Counted from the first letter of the stretch, positions 1-7,483 are shown. The stretch: 64,000 bases of DNA from Periweissella fabaria (GCF_918814575.1 NZ_CAKKNS010000003.1:124001-188000); one strand, 5' to 3'. Notes: a model not told the origin generated them from the sequence alone. Numbers and translations are program-made.

Positions 1-832
1 GAATAGTAAAAGTTAAATCTGGCCATTTATTAGTTACAAAGCTTGTTGCATAATCACCAGTTTCAATTTCAGTTGCGTAAATATCATTATCGGCAGTTAA
101 CCCAAATGTTTCTTTTGCTTGTTGCACTTTAAGAGCACGTTCTTGTAGTAATGGTTCGTCACCATTGTAAACAAATAAACCAGCTTCTTGAAGTCCTGAA
201 ACAATTTCCATTTTGGCATCAGCAATGTGATCACGCGTCTTGAAAAATTCAATATGCGCTTCACCAATCATCGTAATTACAGCCATATCTGGTTTAACTA
301 AATCACTCAAAAATTCTAACTGGCCAAAGCGATCCATTCCCATTTCAACGACTAATAATTCTGTACTCTTTTCCATCCGAAGAATGGTAATAGGTACCCC
401 AATTTCATTATTAAAGTTTTCTGGTGTCTTAATGGTGTTGTATTGCGTACTACCAATTGCCGCAATCAAATCTTTGGTGGTTGTTTTCCCATTTGATCCA
501 GTAATTGCCACGACTTTAGGTGACATCTTAGCCAAATAATCCCGTGCTAATTCTTGTAACCCAACTAATGTATCTTCAACAAGCACTGTTGGAAAATCAA
601 CTGGTGCTGAATCAGCATGATCATGCGCCCATAAAGTTGCAACTGCCCCATTTGTGCGTGCATTTGCTAAAAATTCATGTCCATCATTATCAGCCACTAA
701 AGGAATAAATAATGCTCCTGGTTTTAAATCACGACTGTCAAAAGCGACGGATGTAATTTCAACATTCGCGTATTCATTAATATCATTTAATGCATTCACT
801 GCTGTCGCGACTTCCGCAAGTTTAATCTTCAT
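1..832 (-). CDS. murF: UDP-N-acetylmuramoyl-tripeptide--D-alanyl-D-alanine ligase, partial (C-terminus beyond window)
   Basis: Cytoplasmic Mur ligase that adds D-Ala-D-Ala to the UDP-MurNAc-tripeptide in peptidoglycan precursor synthesis. Reading the minus strand from the ATG at 832 gives an uninterrupted frame of about 277 codons to the window edge. The N-terminal MurF-type motif FDSR is at residues 31-34, the ATP P-loop GSNGKTT at 112-118, and the TPENFNNEIG segment follows at about 135. The start is preceded by GAGGATGG. The family is about 450 residues long, so roughly the last 40 percent is missing because the window ends. The ATP and Mur-ligase motifs make the identification firm; the PENFNNEIG signature favours MurF over MurE. 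Confidence 0.93.
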   Translation of the reverse strand, partial: MKIKLAEVATAVNALNDINEYANVEITSVAFDSRDLKPGALFIPLVADNDGHEFLANARTNGAVATLWAHDHADSAPVDFPTVLVEDTLVGLQELARDYLAKMSPKVVAITGSNGKTTTKDLIAAIGSTQYNTIKTPENFNNEIGVPITILRMEKSTELLVVEMGMDRFGQLEFLSDLVKPDMAVITMIGEAHIEFFKTRDHIADAKMEIVSGLQEAGLFVYNGDEPLLQERALKVQQAKETFGLTADNDIYATEIETGDYATSFVTNKWPDLTFTI

Positions 833-941
833 CTAAAAGAACCATCCTCTTCATAATGTATATCGTCAATGAGTTATTTTCATTGTACTTCTAACATCAA
901 TTTGCTACTTTTAATAATATCAAAGTTTCGAGGTAAAACAT

Positions 942-1412
942 ATGAAAAACATACTTTTTGTTTGTCTAGGTAACATTGCACGGTCAACAATGGCTGAGGC
1001 TATGTTTCGCCAAATGGTTGCTAATGAAAATTTAGCCGCCCAAATTAAGATTGATTCAGCTGGTACATCTGATTGGGAAGTCGGTAAGCGGCCCCATCCT
1101 GGTACTCAAGCCCAACTCAAGCAACACGACATCCCTTTTGATGGTATTATTGCACGACAAATAACACCTACTGATTTTAAATGGGCCGATTATATCATCA
1201 CAATGGATCATCAAAATGTTGCTAACTTAACCGCTATGGCTCCTGATGAGGCCAGTAAAGCTAAGATTCACTTGGCATATGATATTCTCCCTGAAAAAGT
1301 AGGAACCGAAATTGCCGACCCATGGTATACCCAAAAATTTGACGTTACCTTTGACCAACTCACTGAAACTTTACCCAGTTGGTTAAGTAAAATCAAAGCC
1401 GATCTCAAATAA
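942..1412 (+). CDS. low-molecular-weight protein-tyrosine phosphatase
   Basis: Small cytoplasmic phosphatase of 156 residues, the usual length for the family. The catalytic loop CX5R is at the N-terminus as CLGNIARS (Cys8, Arg14), and the general acid Asp lies in a DPW motif at about residue 126. The second cysteine of the canonical CLGNICRS loop, which protects against oxidation in many homologues, is replaced by Ala13. It stands alone between the divergent murF and the convergent PTS gene. The substrate cannot be read from the sequence; bacterial homologues act on tyrosine kinases of exopolysaccharide synthesis or on stress proteins. Confidence 0.9.
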   Translation: MKNILFVCLGNIARSTMAEAMFRQMVANENLAAQIKIDSAGTSDWEVGKRPHPGTQAQLKQHDIPFDGIIARQITPTDFKWADYIITMDHQNVANLTAMAPDEASKAKIHLAYDILPEKVGTEIADPWYTQKFDVTFDQLTETLPSWLSKIKADLK

Positions 1413-1439
1413 TAATCATCTGCAAACAGGTTTATAATT

Positions 1440-1555
1440 CCTAAATTTTAGCCGTAGTTGGCTGCCAAAACGTACTCTACCAGTCCGCCATCTTCGAAAT
1501 ACGACAACAGCCTCCCTGAAGAATTTTTCTTCAAGGAGGCTGTTTTAATGTATTT
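1440..1555. repeat. intergenic repeat, copy A (terminator-bearing)
   Basis: This segment resembles 27803-27917. Both begin with CTAAATTTTAG, then share CTGCCAAAACG about 11 bases later, a TACGA block, and a hairpin built from CCCTGAAGAA and TTCTTCA with GGAGGC and a T-run. The middle third is divergent. The copies sit downstream of unrelated genes (a phosphatase here, alsD there), so the similarity is not a gene duplication. Confidence 0.6.
1506..1546. terminator. bidirectional terminator between the phosphatase and PTS genes
   Basis: AACAGCCTCC and GGAGGCTGTT arms continue into CTGAAGAA/TTCTTCA and close a short T-rich loop; A and T runs flank both sides. It lies between convergent genes and forms the right part of repeat copy A. 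Confidence 0.8.
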
Positions 1556-1577
1556 GCATCAACTATAAAAATGCACC

Positions 1578-3596
1578 TTAACTTAAGGTTGCAACTTCTG
1601 TACCACGTTGTACATCAGTAGCTGTTGTTGTTAACGTTGCTTGCCACTCTGGATGGTTTGTAACGACGACAATTACATCGGTTGCTTTCCGAGAAGCCAC
1701 AATGGCAATTAAGTCCATCTGGGCTAATGTTTCACCCGCCGCAACAGTTTGACCAACAGTAACTTGTACTTCAAATGGTGCCCCATTTAGTTCAACCGTA
1801 TTAACTCCCATATGAACTAAAACTTCCGTCCCATCAGCCGTTTTAATTCCAATTGCATGCTGGGTTGGGAAAATCAATGTAATTTCTCCAGCAACTGGTG
1901 CCACAATTTGCCCTTCATTAGGTACAATCGCAAAACCATCACCAAGCATTTTACTAGCAAATGTTTCATCAGGAACATCTGCTAACGGCTTCAAAGTTCC
2001 GTTAGCAACTGCCACCATCGTTAACGGTGTTACTGCTACATCACTTGTTGGTGTAGTAGGCACACTAACCGCTGCGACTTCCTCAATAGGCATCGTTGCA
2101 ACCGCTAGTTCACCATTTTTAATTTTATCAATATTATCAGCAATAAATTGTACTTCTGGTCCAATAACAATTTGCATTTGGTGCTCATTTAAAACATTCA
2201 CACCCGCAACACCGTTAATTCGTTTAAGAGCGTTAACATCAATGACACTTGTATCATTGAATTTGTACCGAAGTCGGGTTGTACAATGAGCGGTTTCTGT
2301 TAAACGTTCTTTGGCAAGTTCACTTGATCCGTCTCCCAAAGTTAGCCAAATTTTTTCGGCCAATTGGGCGTAACGATCAGTACTACTAATCTTAGTCCCA
2401 GTAACATTGGTAACAACTTCATCATCTTCAGTGAAATCATCTTCTTCCGGATTACGACCTGGGGTCATTAAGTTAAATTTCCGAATCATAAATGTAAATG
2501 ATACGTAGTAAAGCACGGCCATGAACAATCCAAGTACGATTAACATGTAGGGCTTATTTGCAAGTGGTAAATGATAATCTAGTACAAAATCAACTAACCC
2601 TGCACTAAAAGCAAAACCATTTGTCCAATGGAAACTAGCCGCAATAAACATTGATACCCCAGTTAGCACAGCATGCACAACATATAATGGCCATGCAACA
2701 AACATAAATGAAAACTCAAGCGGTTCTGTCACTCCTGTAAAGAATGAAGCAAATGCACTTGCCAACATCAATGAACCGACACGCTTCTTTTGGGCTGGTC
2801 GGGCTTGATGATAAATTGCTAACGCCCCAGCTGGTAACCCAAACATCATAATTGGGAAGAAGCCAGCTTGGTAACGCCCTGTAATTCCTTTAACACCAGT
2901 GCCATGAAGGAAATTGAAAATATCGTTAATATTAGCCACGTTAAACCAAAAGACTGAGTTCAAAGCGTGGTGTAATCCTGTTGGAATCAATAAACGGTTA
3001 AAGAAACCGTATAATCCGGCTCCAGCTGGACCTAAATTAACCACTAATTTACCAAAATCAACTAATGCTGTGAAAATTGGTGGCCAAATAACTAACATCA
3101 ATAATGAAACAACTAACATCACAACAGCAGTCAAAATTGGCACTAATCGTTTCCCTGAAAAGAAAGAAATTGCTTGTGGCAACTTAACTTCACTGAAGTT
3201 ATCAAACATTGCCGCAGCAATCAAGCCAGCAATAATCCCAATTAATACGTTCCCTTGAATTGCACTAAAAGCCGGGTTAATGTGACTAACTGGTTTATCA
3301 AATAACAAAGCCATGTTTGCTGGTGACAACACCTGTAATGGAATGGTTAATGCGACAAATCCAGCTAAAGCAGCCGCACCATCACGTTTTTTTGACATTC
3401 CTAATGCTAAACCGATAGCAAATAAATAAGGTAAAACGCCTAAAATCGCATTCCCCCCAGCAATCATAAATTGGGCTACAAAACCCGCTTTCAATGATGC
3501 CAACCAATTACCAACCCCAACTAAAATTGAAGCAGCGGGTAAAATTGCAATTGGCAGCATTAAAGAACGCCCCATTTTTTGGAAATATTCTTTCAT
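1578..3596 (-). CDS. PTS sugar permease EIICBA, probably N-acetylglucosamine-specific (glucose possible)
   Basis: Membrane permease that imports and phosphorylates a hexose using phospho-HPr. The order is EIIC (about residues 1-390, many membrane segments), EIIB (about 410-490, phosphocysteine Cys438 in a CTTRLR motif) and EIIA (about 545-672, His595 in VLVHMGVN). EIIC carries LLIPTGLHHALN and GFFPIMMFGLP, which resemble E. coli NagE more than PtsG (which has VPFGLHH). This favours N-acetylglucosamine. Length 672 is normal for the fused type. GGAGAAGGAG-like sequence lies upstream of the ATG. TATACCAA motifs flank the promoter and look like GntR/NagR-type half-operators. Confidence 0.85.
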   Translation of the reverse strand: MKEYFQKMGRSLMLPIAILPAASILVGVGNWLASLKAGFVAQFMIAGGNAILGVLPYLFAIGLALGMSKKRDGAAALAGFVALTIPLQVLSPANMALLFDKPVSHINPAFSAIQGNVLIGIIAGLIAAAMFDNFSEVKLPQAISFFSGKRLVPILTAVVMLVVSLLMLVIWPPIFTALVDFGKLVVNLGPAGAGLYGFFNRLLIPTGLHHALNSVFWFNVANINDIFNFLHGTGVKGITGRYQAGFFPIMMFGLPAGALAIYHQARPAQKKRVGSLMLASAFASFFTGVTEPLEFSFMFVAWPLYVVHAVLTGVSMFIAASFHWTNGFAFSAGLVDFVLDYHLPLANKPYMLIVLGLFMAVLYYVSFTFMIRKFNLMTPGRNPEEDDFTEDDEVVTNVTGTKISSTDRYAQLAEKIWLTLGDGSSELAKERLTETAHCTTRLRYKFNDTSVIDVNALKRINGVAGVNVLNEHQMQIVIGPEVQFIADNIDKIKNGELAVATMPIEEVAAVSVPTTPTSDVAVTPLTMVAVANGTLKPLADVPDETFASKMLGDGFAIVPNEGQIVAPVAGEITLIFPTQHAIGIKTADGTEVLVHMGVNTVELNGAPFEVQVTVGQTVAAGETLAQMDLIAIVASRKATDVIVVVTNHPEWQATLTTTATDVQRGTEVATLS

Positions 3597-3610
3597 GTTA
3601 TATTTCTCCT

Positions 3611-3625
3611 TCTCCTATACCAATA
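3611..3625 (-). promoter_or_regulatory. putative GntR/NagR-like operator half-site near transcription start
   Basis: On the minus strand it reads TATTGGTATAGGAGA, sharing TTGGTATAG with the site at 3668-3681. It lies just downstream of the predicted -10, where bound repressor would block initiation. Confidence 0.35.
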
Positions 3626-3630
3626 GAAAA

Positions 3631-3659
3631 TATATTACACGGAATATCGATTAAATCAA
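3631..3659 (-). promoter_or_regulatory. promoter of the PTS EIICBA gene
   Basis: On the minus strand TTGATT (3659-3654) and AATATA (3636-3631) are separated by 17 bases; TAATAT, one base upstream, is an alternative -10. It is positioned about 35 bases before the start codon. Confidence 0.6.
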
Positions 3660-3667
3660 GGTTTTTA

Positions 3668-3681
3668 TTGCTCTATACCAA
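3668..3681 (-). promoter_or_regulatory. putative GntR/NagR-like (dre-type) operator
   Basis: The minus strand reads TTGGTATAGAGCAA, close to the palindrome TTGGTATAGACCAA used by NagR/DasR-type HutC regulators. It sits just upstream of the -35. Assignment to NagR is inferred from pattern similarity. Confidence 0.4.
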
Positions 3682-3699
3682 AAAGCTTATAAGCTTTTT
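3680..3699 (-). terminator. possible terminator after the fluoride-channel pair
   Basis: AAAAAGCTTATAAGCTTTTT is a perfect 20-base palindrome 13 bases past the stop codon of the second crcB gene. The T-run is contributed by the stem itself, so termination could be weak and the palindrome could instead be an upstream element of the PTS promoter. Confidence 0.45.
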
Positions 3700-3712
3700 A
3701 AATCAACTTTAA

Positions 3713-4081
3713 TTACATCTGCATAGCGAGAATTTTACCAAGATCTAATCCAATAAAACTCATACCTATACCAATCAGAATCGTTAAACTTGCATACCGC
3801 CAAGCAATCGTTTGATGATTTTCATTCAAACTCAGTAATTCACCCATAAACGTTGAAAATGTCGTGAAGCCACCAATAATTCCAGTACCTAAAAATAATT
3901 TCAACGCCGGATGCCATGGTAACGGTGCCAAGATGCCAAGTAAGAAGGCTCCACTTAAATTAATTAACAACGTTGTGATTGGTAAGGGCTGTTTCGTAAC
4001 GCGCTTACCATAATCCATAACTAAAAAACGTATCACACTACCTAAAGCGGCCCCACAACCTGCAACTAAAATATTAAACAT
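3713..4081 (-). CDS. crcB: fluoride ion channel subunit CrcB/Fluc (second of pair)
   Basis: Four-helix membrane protein of 122 residues that exports fluoride. Family marks are the NLSGAFLLG motif of helix 2 and GGFTTFSTFMGE of helix 3, which carries the Phe-box and Ser/Thr track. Its start overlaps the end of the upstream paralogue by 8 bases. Paired crcB genes in Gram-positives commonly encode oppositely oriented subunits of a heterodimer. Confidence 0.92.
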   Translation of the reverse strand: MFNILVAGCGAALGSVIRFLVMDYGKRVTKQPLPITTLLINLSGAFLLGILAPLPWHPALKLFLGTGIIGGFTTFSTFMGELLSLNENHQTIAWRYASLTILIGIGMSFIGLDLGKILAMQM

Positions 4082-4445
4082 GTTTTCCTCCTACACGCAT
4101 CCCCAAAATTGTTGCTAGTAAGCCACCACCAAAACTAACTACTAAATATAATAGTGCCAATCCAATGTGATGATTGATGATCAATTGATTGTTTTCTAAT
4201 ATTAAAGTCGAATAAGTTGTATAAGAGCCTACTATTCCCGTTGTCAAACCCGTTGCAACAGCCGGTGGCATTGCCCAGCGGGTGTTAATTTTATAATTCA
4301 AGAAACTTAGCATAAAAGCACCGGTTAAATTTATTACTAAAGTTGCCCATGGAAATGTTGGCGTTGCTAAGGCCATTTCAATGGCTTCCCGTAAGCCACC
4401 ACCGATAAAGCCACCAATTAATACTGCTAGTATTTTTTTCTTCAT
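4074..4445 (-). CDS. crcB: fluoride ion channel subunit CrcB/Fluc (first of pair)
   Basis: Membrane protein of 123 residues, paralogous to the gene it overlaps. It has NLTGAFML in helix 2 and GSYTTYSTL in helix 3, where Tyr replaces the Phe seen in the partner; asymmetric pore residues are expected in a heterodimeric Fluc. The N-terminal charge pattern (MKKK) suggests a fixed orientation. The AT-rich 47 bases before its start contain no GGUGAUGG-like fluoride riboswitch core. Confidence 0.92.
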   Translation of the reverse strand: MKKKILAVLIGGFIGGGLREAIEMALATPTFPWATLVINLTGAFMLSFLNYKINTRWAMPPAVATGLTTGIVGSYTTYSTLILENNQLIINHHIGLALLYLVVSFGGGLLATILGMRVGGKHV

Positions 4446-4491
4446 TTCTACTCCTTAATACATATTTTATAATTCTATTATAAATAAATGT

Positions 4492-4520
4492 TTGACAAAT
4501 AAGCATTAACTTGCTATATT
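4492..4520 (+). promoter_or_regulatory. promoter of the trp leader and trpXYZ operon
   Basis: A perfect TTGACA (4492-4497), a 17-base spacer and TATATT (4515-4520) preceded by TGC form a strong extended -10 promoter. Transcription should begin near 4527, giving a leader of about 290 nt before trpX. The divergent crcB pair starts on the other side. Confidence 0.85.
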
Positions 4521-4559
4521 TAATCACAACTTATAGACATTTCAAACGAGGAAGTTATT

Positions 4560-4607
4560 ATGAAAACCTTTATTAACAACAATATTAATAGTTGGTGGCG
4601 TCGGTAA
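4560..4607 (+). CDS. Trp-rich leader peptide of the trpXYZ attenuator
   Basis: Fifteen-residue open frame MKTFINNNINSWWRR followed by TAA. Two consecutive TGG codons (4593-4598) come just before two Arg codons and the stop. A good ribosome binding site (CGAGGAAG) ends 5 bases before the ATG. The layout matches amino-acid leader peptides such as E. coli trpL: short, translated, with tandem codons for the sensed amino acid at the 3' end, overlapping an RNA strand that pairs downstream. The peptide probably has no function except to let the ribosome sense charged tRNA-Trp. Inferred from sequence alone. Confidence 0.8.
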   Translation: MKTFINNNINSWWRR

Positions 4608-4692
4608 ATTCAAGTTACATCACAGGTGTGACTTGATCAAACAGATCATTTCGCATCTGTGCCGACAACTTTTTCGTACAACGAAGGTCAGC
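4591..4692 (+). promoter_or_regulatory. alternative RNA structures of the Trp attenuator (1:2 and 2:3 pairing)
   Basis: Segment 1 (4591-4599, GTTGGTGGC, containing the Trp codons) can pair with segment 2 (4661-4669, GCCGACAAC) with one mismatch; GTCGG at 4600-4604 can also pair with CCGAC. Segment 2 can instead pair with segment 3: GCCGAC (4661-4666) with GTCAGC (4687-4692, one mismatch), extended by TTCGT (4673-4677) with ACGAA (4681-4685). The 2:3 form removes the left arm of the terminator. Two local hairpins fill the space between: CAAGT/ACTTG at 4611-4635 with an inner CAC/GTG, and ACAGAT/ATCTGT at 4641-4660. Confidence 0.65.
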
Positions 4693-4732
4693 ATAGGTAG
4701 CAAGTATTAAGCTAAATATGCCGGCCTTTTTT
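4684..4732 (+). terminator. attenuator terminator (3:4) of the trpXYZ leader
   Basis: AAGGTCAGCATA (4684-4695) pairs with TATGCCGGCCTT (4717-4728), with one G-U and one mismatch, and is followed by a T-run to 4732. The left arm is shared with the 2:3 antiterminator, so ribosome stalling at the Trp codons would prevent its formation. Confidence 0.8.
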
Positions 4733-4755
4733 AATTACTTTATTCTAGAAACAAG

Positions 4756-4801
4756 TAGTGGATTAGGTGCAGATATATTGCGCTTAATCCACTATTTTTT
4801 T
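4756..4801 (+). terminator. second leader terminator, 18 bases before trpX
   Basis: TAGTGGATTAGGTGCA and TGCGCTTAATCCACTA form a 16-bp stem with two G-U pairs and a 7-base loop, followed by seven T. It is a textbook intrinsic terminator placed between the Trp attenuator and the transporter genes. No competing pairing partner was obvious by eye. Confidence 0.8.
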
Positions 4802-4819
4802 GAAAGCAGGAATTATATT

Positions 4820-5827
4820 ATGAAACGACTATTTTTATCTATCGGTTTGATTCTAGCAGTATTAGTTGGTGCCTTTTTTGGTGCTAGTCACAATACTAAC
4901 CAAGCTAATACTCAGAAAAAGATTCCCACTGTTGGAATCTTACAATTTTTAACCCACCCTGCACTAGATGCGATTCACAAAGGGATGGTCGATGAACTAG
5001 CCAAAGAAGGCTATATTGATGGCAAAACAATTCACATCGATTTTCAAAATGCACAAGGTAACCAAAGTAATTTAAAATCAATGGCAACTAAATTTGATAA
5101 CGAAAATGCCGATCTTTCAGTTGGGATTGCAACCCCAGCGGCCCAAGCATTAGCCAATACCGTAAGTGGTAAGGTTTTATTTGCTCCTTCGACTAACCCT
5201 GTCGCAGCTGGCTTGGTTACTGATTTAAAGCATCCTGGGAATCACGTTACCGGGGTTTCTGACCAAGCACCGCTCAAAGACCAATTAGCATTAATCAAAA
5301 AATTCATTCCACAGCTCCAAACTCTAGGTATTATCTACACATCATCTGACATTTCAGCCACAACTGAAGCAAAAGAAATGGTCAAATTAGCTACCCAAGC
5401 TGGCTTAAAAACCAAAGTTTATACAATTGCCCAATCAAATGATTTAGCACAAGTTGCCCAATCAATGGCGCGAAACAAAGCTATTAACGCTGTATTTGTA
5501 CCAACCGACAATACCATTGCCAGTTCAATGCCGGTCTTACTTCAAGCAACTAACCCAGCTAAAATGCCCGTTTTCCCAACAGCTAGCACAATGGTCCAAG
5601 CTGGCGGCATTGCAGCTGAATCAATTAACCAATACCAAATTGGGGTCACCACAGGTAAAATGATTGCTAAAATCTTAAGGGGCCAAACAATTAATGACAC
5701 CCCTGTTGAATTCATGAAAAAAGGTGAACTAGTTATTAATGTCAAAGCTGCTCAAAAGCTTGGTATTGACGTCCCCGCAGATTTATTAAAACAAGCCAAA
5801 GCTATTCCAGGAGGTATTATTAAATGA
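4820..5827 (+). CDS. trpX: ABC transporter substrate-binding protein, probable tryptophan/aromatic uptake
   Basis: Extracytoplasmic binding protein of 335 residues, of the family often found with the paired permease and ATPase downstream (COG2984 type). A signal-anchor occupies about residues 4-22; no lipobox cysteine is visible, so it may be membrane-tethered by the uncleaved helix. The frame stays open upstream to an ATG at 4718, but that ATG lies inside a terminator arm without a ribosome binding site, whereas the ATG at 4820 has AGGA 8 bases upstream. The stop overlaps the next start (ATGA). The Trp specificity comes from the leader peptide, not from the protein sequence. Confidence 0.82.
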   Translation: MKRLFLSIGLILAVLVGAFFGASHNTNQANTQKKIPTVGILQFLTHPALDAIHKGMVDELAKEGYIDGKTIHIDFQNAQGNQSNLKSMATKFDNENADLSVGIATPAAQALANTVSGKVLFAPSTNPVAAGLVTDLKHPGNHVTGVSDQAPLKDQLALIKKFIPQLQTLGIIYTSSDISATTEAKEMVKLATQAGLKTKVYTIAQSNDLAQVAQSMARNKAINAVFVPTDNTIASSMPVLLQATNPAKMPVFPTASTMVQAGGIAAESINQYQIGVTTGKMIAKILRGQTINDTPVEFMKKGELVINVKAAQKLGIDVPADLLKQAKAIPGGIIK

Positions 5828-6723
5828 GTATTTTAGTATCAGCTATCGGTCAGGGCTTAATCTGGGCCGTCCTCGGGTTGGGACTATTCTTAACCTTTCG
5901 GATTTTAAATTTTGCTGACATGTCAGTTGAAGGAACATTTCCATTAGGAGCGGCAACTGCGGTAGCCTTAATTCACAATGGTGTTAATCCCTATTTAGCA
6001 ATGCTCGCCGCGGCTGGAGCTGGGGCTCTAGCCGGTTTAGTTACTGGTTTACTCTACACCAAAGGTAAAATTCCGATTCTATTAGCTGGAATTTTAACAA
6101 TGACTGCTATTTTTTCAATTAACCTCCGTATTCTTAACGGGGCCAACTTATCATTGTTAAATCAAAAGACAGTACTTAATAGTCATTTCATGCAACAGTT
6201 ACCACCATTTTTTAATACTGTATTCGTCGGTATGATCGTATTAGCCGTCATTATCGGGGGCTTAATTTATTTATTACAAACTAATTTTGGCCAAGCCTTT
6301 ATCGCCACTGGGAATAACCCAACAATGGCGCAATCATTTGGAATTAATTCAGATTCAATGACCATCTTTGGCTTGATGCTCTCAAATGCACTGATTGCTT
6401 TTGGCGGTGCCTTAATCGCCCAAAATAACGGTTATGCTGATGTTAACATGGGAATTGGTATTATCGTGATTGCATTAGCATCTATCATCATCGGTGAAGT
6501 CGCTTTCGGTGATTTATCTCTTAACTTTCGCTTGATTGCCATTGCTGTTGGCTCAATTTTCTACCGGTTTGTCTTACTCCTCGTTTTACAACTTGGTTTC
6601 AATCCAAACGATTTAAACTTACTTTCAGCAATTGTCTTAGCCCTTGCGCTGTTAACGCCTAAGCTACAACACATCTTTAAAATTAAAAATGTTCTCAAAG
6701 GATCGGTGACTCGGCATGAATAA
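5824..6723 (+). CDS. trpY: ABC transporter permease, probable tryptophan uptake
   Basis: Integral membrane protein of 299 residues with about eight or nine hydrophobic segments, of the branched-chain-like permease fold (COG4120 type). It overlaps the binding-protein gene by 4 bases and the ATPase gene by 8, so the three products are translationally coupled. The motif GLFLTFRILNFADMSVEG near the N-terminus is typical of this permease subfamily. It should form the membrane channel with the two flanking products; the substrate is inferred from the leader. Confidence 0.84.
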   Translation: MSILVSAIGQGLIWAVLGLGLFLTFRILNFADMSVEGTFPLGAATAVALIHNGVNPYLAMLAAAGAGALAGLVTGLLYTKGKIPILLAGILTMTAIFSINLRILNGANLSLLNQKTVLNSHFMQQLPPFFNTVFVGMIVLAVIIGGLIYLLQTNFGQAFIATGNNPTMAQSFGINSDSMTIFGLMLSNALIAFGGALIAQNNGYADVNMGIGIIVIALASIIIGEVAFGDLSLNFRLIAIAVGSIFYRFVLLLVLQLGFNPNDLNLLSAIVLALALLTPKLQHIFKIKNVLKGSVTRHE

Positions 6724-7483
6724 ACCTTTAATTACTTTAACGGATGTCTCAACAACCGTCCAAAATAGCACTGGTACTAGTATCAATATTTTAAAAAAGC
6801 TCAATTTGACAATCAATGAAGGGGATTTTATCACCGTGCTTGGTTCCAATGGAGCTGGTAAATCAACCCTATTTAATGTTATTGCAGGTGGCATTAAAGC
6901 TACCACTGGTACCATCAAGCTCAACAATCGTGATATTACCCACGAAAGTGAACTGAAACGTACTAAATATATTAGCCGCGTCTTTCAAGATCCCAAATTA
7001 GGGACCGCCCCACGGATGACCGTCGCTGAAAACTTACTTTTAGCTCTCAATCGACGCCACAGCTTTTCTTTGATGCCTCGTCATCTCAATAAGCATCTAG
7101 CAGAATTTACACAAATTACTAAGCAAATGGGTAACGGCTTGGACCAACGTCTCCAAACAAGCGTTGGTAGCCTTTCTGGTGGTCAACGTCAAGCGCTTAG
7201 CTTTTTAATGGCAACCATTCAAAAGCCCGAACTATTATTACTTGACGAACACACCGCTGCCCTTGACCCTAAAACAAGTGCCCAATTAATGCACCTTACT
7301 AATGAGAAAGTAACATCGAATGCACAAACTGCATTAATGATTACTCACAACCTTGAAGATGCATTGACATACGGTAACCGGCTAATTGTATTACACGACG
7401 GTCAAATTACCCTTGATGTTACGGGGACCGCCAAAGAACAATTAACTAAAGATGACTTACTTAACTATTTCGCTAGTTACTAA
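6716..7483 (+). CDS. trpZ: ABC transporter ATP-binding protein, probable tryptophan uptake
   Basis: Cytoplasmic ATPase of 255 residues that powers the importer (COG1101 type). Walker A is GSNGAGKST at about residues 43-51, the signature LSGGQRQ at about 153, and Walker B LLLLDEHTAALDP follows; the His in place of Pro in the D-loop region is typical of this subfamily. It is the last gene of the operon and ends 21 bases before a strong bidirectional terminator. Confidence 0.88.
   Translation: MNKPLITLTDVSTTVQNSTGTSINILKKLNLTINEGDFITVLGSNGAGKSTLFNVIAGGIKATTGTIKLNNRDITHESELKRTKYISRVFQDPKLGTAPRMTVAENLLLALNRRHSFSLMPRHLNKHLAEFTQITKQMGNGLDQRLQTSVGSLSGGQRQALSFLMATIQKPELLLLDEHTAALDPKTSAQLMHLTNEKVTSNAQTALMITHNLEDALTYGNRLIVLHDGQITLDVTGTAKEQLTKDDLLNYFASY

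Noticed and set aside
240-836. Rightward frames over murF
   Set aside because: They are antisense shadows of murF, without ribosome binding sites or family features.
4718-4819. Extended N-terminus of the trpX frame from ATG 4718
   Set aside because: The ATG is inside a terminator arm, has no ribosome binding site, and the extra residues do not look like a signal peptide; ATG 4820 has AGGA and a signal-anchor.
4446-4819. T-box leader for the Trp transporter
   Set aside because: No T-box core (AGGGTGGNACCGCG) is present, whereas a translated Trp peptide and alternative stems are.
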